NCBI GenBank assembly: GCA_050012355.1
Contig: JBEKHI010000299.1
Coordinates: 1 to 10,869 of the forward strand
Direction: 5' to 3'
Length of the DNA stretch: 10,869 nucleotides
From: JBEKHI01 sp050012355
Lineage (GTDB): Bacteria; Actinomycetota; Actinomycetes; Streptosporangiales; Streptosporangiaceae
Part shown: positions 5,982 to 10,869 of the stretch, piece by piece
Numbering within the stretch: the stretch's first letter is position 1
Layout of the letters: the number at the start of each line of letters is the position of its first letter
Position numbers and translations under genes: made by a program
The notes under the pieces: model-generated
Database searches by the model: none
What the model saw: the letters and a program-made list of their open reading frames with translations, nothing else
What the model was told of the DNA's origin: nothing

Positions 5982-7877
5982 GTGAGCCAGCCAAGCTCGA
6001 GCACTCCCGTTCCCCAGTCGCCGGTCAATTCTCTGCTCGAACTCTCCCGTGGCGGCCGTTTGGTCACCGACTATCCTCTCGTCCGCGGATTGCTGGCTGG
6101 GCTGCCGGAGCCAGAGCTCTCGCGGGCCGGGCGTTTGCTAGCACGGCTCGACCCGGATGAGATCAGGCACAGGCACCCCGCCGTGCCGAACGTGACGATC
6201 GCGGTCACCGGACACGGGACTCTTTCGGCGCTCATCCCCGTGCTAACGGGTGAACTAGCACGTCACGGGCTTTTGCTTCGCCCCGTCCTCGGAGCTTTCG
6301 ATAGCTACGTGACGGACTTGCTAAATCCGGCCAGCAAGCTATACGCGGCCCAGGCTGACCTCGTGCTATGCGTCCTGGACCCGGCAGTGCTGTTCGACGA
6401 GGTCCCACTGCCCTGGGATCCGGACACAGTTCAGCGGGTGGCCCACGCCAAGCTGAATCTTATCGAGCGGCTCGCGGCACAGTTCGAGTCCACGGGAAAT
6501 GGCAGTCTCGTACTGAACACGATGCCGTTGCTACGGAGTTTCGACGCCCAGCTGGTCGACTTTCGCTCCCGGGCACGTCTCGGTGCCGTCTGGCGTGAGA
6601 CCAACGCCCGGCTGCTGAGATTGCCGGAGAATCATCCGTCCGTGGTCGTGGTGGATATGGACCCCCTTATCGCGACCGGCGTCGAGGCAAGCGATGCGCG
6701 CCTGAGCACCTATGCCAAGGCCCATCTGTCGGAGGGTCTGCTGGCGTGCTATGCCCGCGAGATCGGTCATCTCGCCAGGCACATGGCGGGATTCACGAAG
6801 AAGTGCCTCGTGCTCGACCTCGACGGCACGTTGTGGGGCGGAGCACTCGGAGAGGACGGTATCGAAGGGATCGAGATCGGCGATGGGTACCGGGGCGAGG
6901 CGTTCTTGGCCTTCCAGCGGGTGATCAAGCAGATCGGGTCCCAGGGCGTCATAGTGGCGGCGGTAAGCAAGAACGATCCCGAAATCGTCCAGCAGGCGCT
7001 GCGTGAGCATCCCCGCATGGCGCTGCGTGAGGAAGATTTCGTGGAGGTTATCGCCGACTGGCGGCCAAAGCACGAGAACATCGCGGCGCTCGCCGACCGG
7101 CTGGGACTGCCCACCGACAGCTTCGTCTTCGTCGATGACAGCAGATACGAGCGAGAGCTTGTCCGCCGCGAGCTACCGGGCGTCGAGGTGGTGGATGTGG
7201 ACGACGAGCCGTCACTGCACATCGAGAAGCTGTTGCGCGATGGCTGGTTCGTCACCACGGAACTTACCGAGGAAGACCGCGTTCGCGCCCGGAACTATCG
7301 AGTGGAGCGGGCGCGCCGAAGCTTCCTCGACACCTTCGGCTCGGCCAGTGATTACCTGGACGAACTGGGAATCACCGTACGTCTTGGCCGGGTGGCGGAA
7401 TCCGACATCCCGCGGATCTCCCAGCTCACGCTGCGCACCAATCAGTTCAACCTGACAACCCGCCGCCTCCCGCCGCCGGCCGTCCGTGAGTTGGTCGCGG
7501 ATCCGTCCACCGTTGTGCTGGCCATTCGCGCGAGCGACCGGTTCGGTGACAACGGGCTGGTGGGTGCGGTGTTCCTCCGGCGCGTCGACGATGCCATACA
7601 CATCGAGAATTTCCTGCTGAGCTGCCGGGTCTTTTCCCGGGGAATCGAGCAAGCATGCCTGGCCAGGATTCTGCGATACGCGCACGCCACGGGCGCGCAC
7701 GCCGTGTTCGCCGCTTACCGGCCGAACGCTAAGAACAGTGGCGTGGCTAATTTTTATCCACGTTATGGCTTCACGCTTATCGGGGACGATAATAGCGGGG
7801 ATTTGACGACATTCCGTCATGCGCTGACGGATATTCCCGCCGAGCCGTCTCATGTGCGTCTGGTCGACGCCATCTGA
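5982..7877 (+). CDS. FkbH-like HAD-family glyceryl transferase/phosphatase
   Basis: This 631-residue protein has the long FkbH layout. The N-terminal SGNH-like region (about 65-265) begins near VTIAVTGHGTLSALIPVL. The HAD subdomain IIIC segment begins KKCLVLDLDGTLWGG, with nucleophile Asp279 and acid/base Asp281, then VAAVSKND, and FVFVDDSRYERE with Asp385/Asp386. The GNAT-like C-terminal region (about 460-620) carries the family mark TNQFNLTTRR. Characterised relatives (FkbH, OzmB, the loading part of BryA) take D-1,3-bisphosphoglycerate, remove phosphate and transfer the glyceryl unit to a carrier protein; Cys275 next to the HAD motif might be the transient acyl site. GTG 5982 is the first possible start, since an in-frame TAG lies at 5973; AAGG at 5969-5972 is a weak ribosome site. 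The carrier-protein gene follows after ten bases. No methoxymalonate oxidases lie alongside. Confidence 0.9.
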   Translation: MSQPSSSTPVPQSPVNSLLELSRGGRLVTDYPLVRGLLAGLPEPELSRAGRLLARLDPDEIRHRHPAVPNVTIAVTGHGTLSALIPVLTGELARHGLLLRPVLGAFDSYVTDLLNPASKLYAAQADLVLCVLDPAVLFDEVPLPWDPDTVQRVAHAKLNLIERLAAQFESTGNGSLVLNTMPLLRSFDAQLVDFRSRARLGAVWRETNARLLRLPENHPSVVVVDMDPLIATGVEASDARLSTYAKAHLSEGLLACYAREIGHLARHMAGFTKKCLVLDLDGTLWGGALGEDGIEGIEIGDGYRGEAFLAFQRVIKQIGSQGVIVAAVSKNDPEIVQQALREHPRMALREEDFVEVIADWRPKHENIAALADRLGLPTDSFVFVDDSRYERELVRRELPGVEVVDVDDEPSLHIEKLLRDGWFVTTELTEEDRVRARNYRVERARRSFLDTFGSASDYLDELGITVRLGRVAESDIPRISQLTLRTNQFNLTTRRLPPPAVRELVADPSTVVLAIRASDRFGDNGLVGAVFLRRVDDAIHIENFLLSCRVFSRGIEQACLARILRYAHATGAHAVFAAYRPNAKNSGVANFYPRYGFTLIGDDNSGDLTTFRHALTDIPAEPSHVRLVDAI

Positions 7878-7878
7878 C

Positions 7879-7884
7879 AGGAGG
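7879..7884 (+). promoter_or_regulatory. Ribosome binding site deciding the ACP start
   Basis: AGGAGG directly follows the FkbH stop and lies three bases before the ATG at 7888. It favours that start over the in-frame ATG at 7852, which lies inside the FkbH gene and would add 12 residues unlike a carrier protein. Confidence 0.75.
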
Positions 7885-7887
7885 GTC

Positions 7888-8133
7888 ATGGATAATATTA
7901 CCGACTTCATGTTCCTAATTCGCGACGAACTTGGGCTTCCCGTAACGGTTGAAGACGCTACTAGGGAGTTCGACATGGTCCCGGGATGGGACTCGACGCA
8001 CATGATATGGCTGGTCATATTCATAGAGCAGAAGATGGGCAGGCGGATCAGTGTCGTGGATATTCTAGAAGCGCCGAACCTAGAATATATATTCTATCTC
8101 GCAACAGGATCCGGTTCATATGCGAGGAAATAG
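7888..8133 (+). CDS. Stand-alone acyl carrier protein (FkbJ-like)
   Basis: This 81-residue single-domain carrier protein has phosphopantetheine attachment at Ser36 in GWDSTHMIWLVIFIEQ. The hydrophobic helix and the VDILEAPNLEYIFYLA helix that follow are typical of free-standing ACPs paired with FkbH enzymes. It would receive the glyceryl unit from the enzyme encoded ten bases upstream and present it to the condensation domain encoded four bases downstream. The gene is strikingly AT-richer than its neighbours (about 43% GC over 8041-8100, with runs such as tagaatatatattc), which suggests a different history or weak codon selection. WDSTHM replaces the common DSL wording, but the Ser is intact. 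The next start lies in the leader right after its TAG, so coupled translation is likely. Confidence 0.88.
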   Translation: MDNITDFMFLIRDELGLPVTVEDATREFDMVPGWDSTHMIWLVIFIEQKMGRRISVVDILEAPNLEYIFYLATGSGSYARK

Positions 8134-8137
8134 GTAA

Positions 8138-10869
8138 ATGATGATTAACGCTGGTGAGTCTTGGCCGTTGTCGGTTGCGCAAACCGATGTCTGGCTTGCG
8201 CAGAGGATCGGCGCGCCAAGTCCGGTGTACAATTCCGGTGAATATATAGATATCGACGGGCCGGTCGATCGGACCTTGTTGGAGTTGGCACTCCAGCGAA
8301 TCCTGATGGAGTCCGAGGCGCTGCGAGTGAGGTTCGCTGAGGACGAGGACGGCCCTCGGCAATTCATAGAAACTCCGTCCGACTGGTCTCTCGCCAGCAT
8401 CGACGTGAGCGCGGAGCCTGACCCCGCAGTGGCCGCGCAGACCTGGATGCAGGCAGATCTGGCCCTCCCCGCCGATCCTCAGCAGACTCACCTTTTCGCA
8501 TACGCCCTTATAAAGCTGTCGCGAGATCGGTTCATGTGGTACCAGCGCTATAACCACATCATCGTCGATGGCTATAGCTGTTCCCTGATCTCGAGGAGGG
8601 TGGCCGATCTCTATACTGAGCTAGCTACTGGCTCGGTGCCGAGCGAATCGCCGTTTGGTTCCTTGCGAGACCTTCTTGGCGAGGACATCGAGTACCGTTC
8701 CTCGGTGCTGTATTCGCACGACAAAGAATTTTGGACAGACCGTTTCGCCGACCGGCCAGATCCGGTGGAGGTCACAAGTAGTTCCGCGACGAAAGGTCGC
8801 CCGCGGATCCTGTCCGCATATGTGGACAATGCGAGCGTGGTCGCGTTGCGAGACGCCTCACGACGCATTATGGTTGGCTGGCCCCAGTTTGTGCTCGCAG
8901 TGGCCGCGGCGTATATGTCGCGAGTCACCGGGGTGCGTGACGTGGTATTCAGCATACCGGTCACCGGACGTGTGAGCGCGCTCGCCGGCCGGACGCCCGG
9001 GATGCTGGCCAACGTGCTGCCAATCCGCCTTTCTGTGTCCCCTGACATGTCGATTGCCCATCTTGCTCGTGCGACCTCTGGAGAGCTTCGGGAGGTCTTG
9101 AAGCATCAGCGCTTCAGGGGAGAAGATCTGCGCCGTGAATTGAAATGGCCGGGAAATGACCGTCGGCGTTTCGGTCCGACGGTAAACATTATTACCTACA
9201 ATAGGGCCTTGAATTTTGCTGGCCATTCTGCTGTGGCTCATGATCTTTCGGTCAGGCCGGTGGAAGATCTTTCTGTCGTCGTGTACGGTCCGGCTGATCA
9301 GAACATGCGAATTGACGTGGAAGCTGATCCCGTCCTTTGCGCTATGGATGAACTAGCGGGCCATCAACGGTCACTGCTGAACTTCCTCCGGCACGCGGCG
9401 GGCGATCCCGATTCAGCGGTGGTTGATGTCGCGACACTCCAGGAACCCGAACGACGACTGGTGGTCGCTGGATGGAACGACACGACCAGGCCGGTACCGC
9501 GGGCCACGGTCACGGATCTGCTGGAGGCTCAGGTAATCCGCAGCCCCGCGGCCCCGGCGGTGGTTTGCGGGGAAACTCGGTGGACCTACGGCCAGCTTGA
9601 CGCGGCCAGCAACAGACTGGCCTGGCACCTGATCGGGCTGGGGATCGGCCCGGAAGATGTTGTGGCGGTAGAGGTGCCGCGGTCGGCGGAAATGCTGGTC
9701 TCCCTGATCGGAGTGCTGAAAGCCGGAGCCGCCTACCTGCCCATCGATCCCGGATACCCCGTTCAGCGGATCGGGTTCATGCTGTCGGACGCGCGCCCGG
9801 TCGCGATTGTGTGCACCACCGCGACGACGGTTTCGCCGCCGACGGCGGACGATGTACCGAGAATCGTGCTGGACGCCCCGGAAGTGGCTGCCGCGCTCGG
9901 CGCGTGCCCGGAGACCCCGCCTCGCGAGGATGACAGGAAGGCGCCGCTTCATCCGGGACATCCGGCTTATGCCATGTTTACGTCCGGCTCCACCGGCATC
10001 CCAAAGTGCGTCGTCGTCCCGCATGGGTCAGTGGTGAATTACCTGGCGCACTGCGTGGATGCCTATCCGTCGGTACGGGGCCTGACGCTGCTGCACGCGC
10101 CCATTTCCTTCGATGGCTCGGTGACATCGCTTTACGGGGCTCTTACCTCGGGTGGTTGCGTTCATATCGCGGGCTTCGATGGTGATCTCCCCTCGAGCCT
10201 GCGAGCGGCCGGGCTGGGGCCTTATGCGCTCTTGAAGATTACTCCGGGCCTGTTGCCCGTCCTGGAGAGCTTGCCGGATAGCTGCTCGCCCGTGGTGGAA
10301 CTGATGGCGGGTGGCGATGCCCTGCGTTCAGAGGCACTCGAAGAGTGGCGGCAGCGTCACCCAGGTATCTCGATAGTGAACCAGTACGGACCAACCGAGG
10401 CCACGGTCGGGAGCACGAGCCACCGTATCGAGCCCGGAGCTGATCTGCCGGTGAAGGCCGTCCCGGTCGGGCGGCCGATCTGGAATGTGCGGGTGTTTGT
10501 GCTGGACGGGTTCTTGCAGCCGGTGCCGGCCGGGGTGGCGGGGGAGCTGTACGTGGCGGGGGCGGGGCTGGCGCGGGGGTACCTGGGGCGGGCGGGGCTG
10601 ACCGGTGAGCGGTTCACCGCGTGCCCGTTCGGGCCGGGCGGGGAGCGGATGTACCGGACCGGGGACCTGGCCCGGTGGACGCCGGGCGGGGAGCTGATCT
10701 TCGCCGGGCGGGCCGATGAGCAGGTCAAGATCCGCGGCTTCCGGGTCGAGCCCGGCGAGGTGGAGGCGGTGCTGGCGGGCTGCCCGGGGGTGGCCCGGGC
10801 GGTGGTGATCGCCCGCGAGGATGCCCCCGGCCGCCGCCAGCTGGCGGGCTACGTGGTCCCGGCCCCCGG
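8138..10869 (+). CDS. Nonribosomal peptide synthetase, N-terminal C and A domains; 3' end outside window
   Basis: The frame stays open from ATG 8138 to the window edge (910 codons visible). GAGG at 8124-8127 supports this start over the adjacent ATG at 8141. Condensation domain, about 10-430: C1 LSVAQTDVW, C2-like SEALRVRF, active site N139-H-I-I-V-D-G145, SIPVTGR, GMLANVLPIRL. The first His of HHxxxDG is Asn, but catalytic His140 and Asp144 remain. The QRYNHIIVDGYS context is EntF-like, a class using acyl-carrier donors. Adenylation domain, from about 440: WTYGQL at 482-487, LKAGAAYLPIDP at 527-538, TSGSTG at 615-620, NQYGPTE at 748-754, YRTGDL at 839-844, RGFRVEPGE at 866-874. By alignment to GrsA the pocket is D659, G660, T663, K700, M723, G725, Q749, V757, G758. 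The final A motif, thiolation domain and later modules lie beyond the window. It probably builds a peptide whose N-terminus is capped by the ACP-bound C3 unit. Confidence 0.95.
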   Translation, partial: MMINAGESWPLSVAQTDVWLAQRIGAPSPVYNSGEYIDIDGPVDRTLLELALQRILMESEALRVRFAEDEDGPRQFIETPSDWSLASIDVSAEPDPAVAAQTWMQADLALPADPQQTHLFAYALIKLSRDRFMWYQRYNHIIVDGYSCSLISRRVADLYTELATGSVPSESPFGSLRDLLGEDIEYRSSVLYSHDKEFWTDRFADRPDPVEVTSSSATKGRPRILSAYVDNASVVALRDASRRIMVGWPQFVLAVAAAYMSRVTGVRDVVFSIPVTGRVSALAGRTPGMLANVLPIRLSVSPDMSIAHLARATSGELREVLKHQRFRGEDLRRELKWPGNDRRRFGPTVNIITYNRALNFAGHSAVAHDLSVRPVEDLSVVVYGPADQNMRIDVEADPVLCAMDELAGHQRSLLNFLRHAAGDPDSAVVDVATLQEPERRLVVAGWNDTTRPVPRATVTDLLEAQVIRSPAAPAVVCGETRWTYGQLDAASNRLAWHLIGLGIGPEDVVAVEVPRSAEMLVSLIGVLKAGAAYLPIDPGYPVQRIGFMLSDARPVAIVCTTATTVSPPTADDVPRIVLDAPEVAAALGACPETPPREDDRKAPLHPGHPAYAMFTSGSTGIPKCVVVPHGSVVNYLAHCVDAYPSVRGLTLLHAPISFDGSVTSLYGALTSGGCVHIAGFDGDLPSSLRAAGLGPYALLKITPGLLPVLESLPDSCSPVVELMAGGDALRSEALEEWRQRHPGISIVNQYGPTEATVGSTSHRIEPGADLPVKAVPVGRPIWNVRVFVLDGFLQPVPAGVAGELYVAGAGLARGYLGRAGLTGERFTACPFGPGGERMYRTGDLARWTPGGELIFAGRADEQVKIRGFRVEPGEVEAVLAGCPGVARAVVIAREDAPGRRQLAGYVVPAP

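Noticed and set aside
5951..6160. Small ORF of 69 codons before and into the FkbH gene
   Set aside because: It lacks a ribosome site, overlaps the FkbH coding frame for most of its length, and resembles nothing; an upstream regulatory peptide cannot be excluded but is unsupported.
9413..10024. Minus-strand 203-codon open frame inside the NRPS
   Set aside because: It is antisense to intact adenylation-domain motifs; the Arg/Gly-rich product is a typical shadow.
1..10869. CRISPR arrays, tRNA or rRNA genes, insertion sequences, in-frame TTA (bldA) codons
   Set aside because: I looked for these by eye and saw none: no regular long repeat-spacer pattern, transposase or clover-leaf. I checked TTA triplets in the right block at the places I noticed them and all were out of frame; a computed scan would be needed to be certain.

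Overview
The window looks like a chromosomal stretch of a high-GC actinobacterium. Third codon positions are mostly G or C, genes are joined by ATGA start/stop overlaps, Shine-Dalgarno sequences are AGGAGG-type, and several gene families are typical of Actinobacteria. Nothing visible fixes the genus. All genes supported here lie on the + strand.

Left block (1-3506): a four-gene, translationally coupled operon. It holds the 3' end of a gene for a repeat-containing protein with conserved Cys residues (likely secreted), a membrane-anchored MacA/HlyD-type adaptor with a peptidoglycan-binding-like segment, a MacB/LolD-type ATPase, and a MacB/FtsX-type permease. Together they form a tripartite-like ABC efflux or envelope-export system. 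A perfect 18-bp GC-rich hairpin at 3516-3555 closes the block.

Intergenic region (3507-3847, 341 bp, no gene): this is the only long non-coding stretch. Besides the hairpin it carries two arrays with an 11-bp period. One has seven degenerate units (3580-3656). The other has four units (3765-3808) just upstream of the next operon. An 11-bp direct-repeat pitch is the spacing recognised by SARP and PhoP/AfsR-type activators, so this is a plausible control region for the right block.

Right block (3848-10869): the start of a nonribosomal peptide gene cluster. Its genes are a fused membrane/ATPase ABC exporter, an FkbH-like HAD-family glyceryl transferase/phosphatase, a stand-alone FkbJ-like acyl carrier protein, and the first 910 residues of an NRPS opening with condensation and adenylation domains. 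The simplest reading is that FkbH loads a C3 glyceryl unit from 1,3-bisphosphoglycerate onto the ACP. The EntF-like N-terminal C domain would then acylate the first amino acid with it, and the exporter would move the product out. None of the dehydrogenase or methyltransferase partners of methoxymalonyl-ACP synthesis lie between these genes, which favours an unmodified glyceryl cap, although such genes could lie outside the window. The A-domain pocket reads D-G-T-K-M-G-Q-V-G, closest to Asp/Asn-type codes as I remember them. Base composition jumps upward inside the A domain just after the pocket-forming part, suggesting a subdomain recombination junction.
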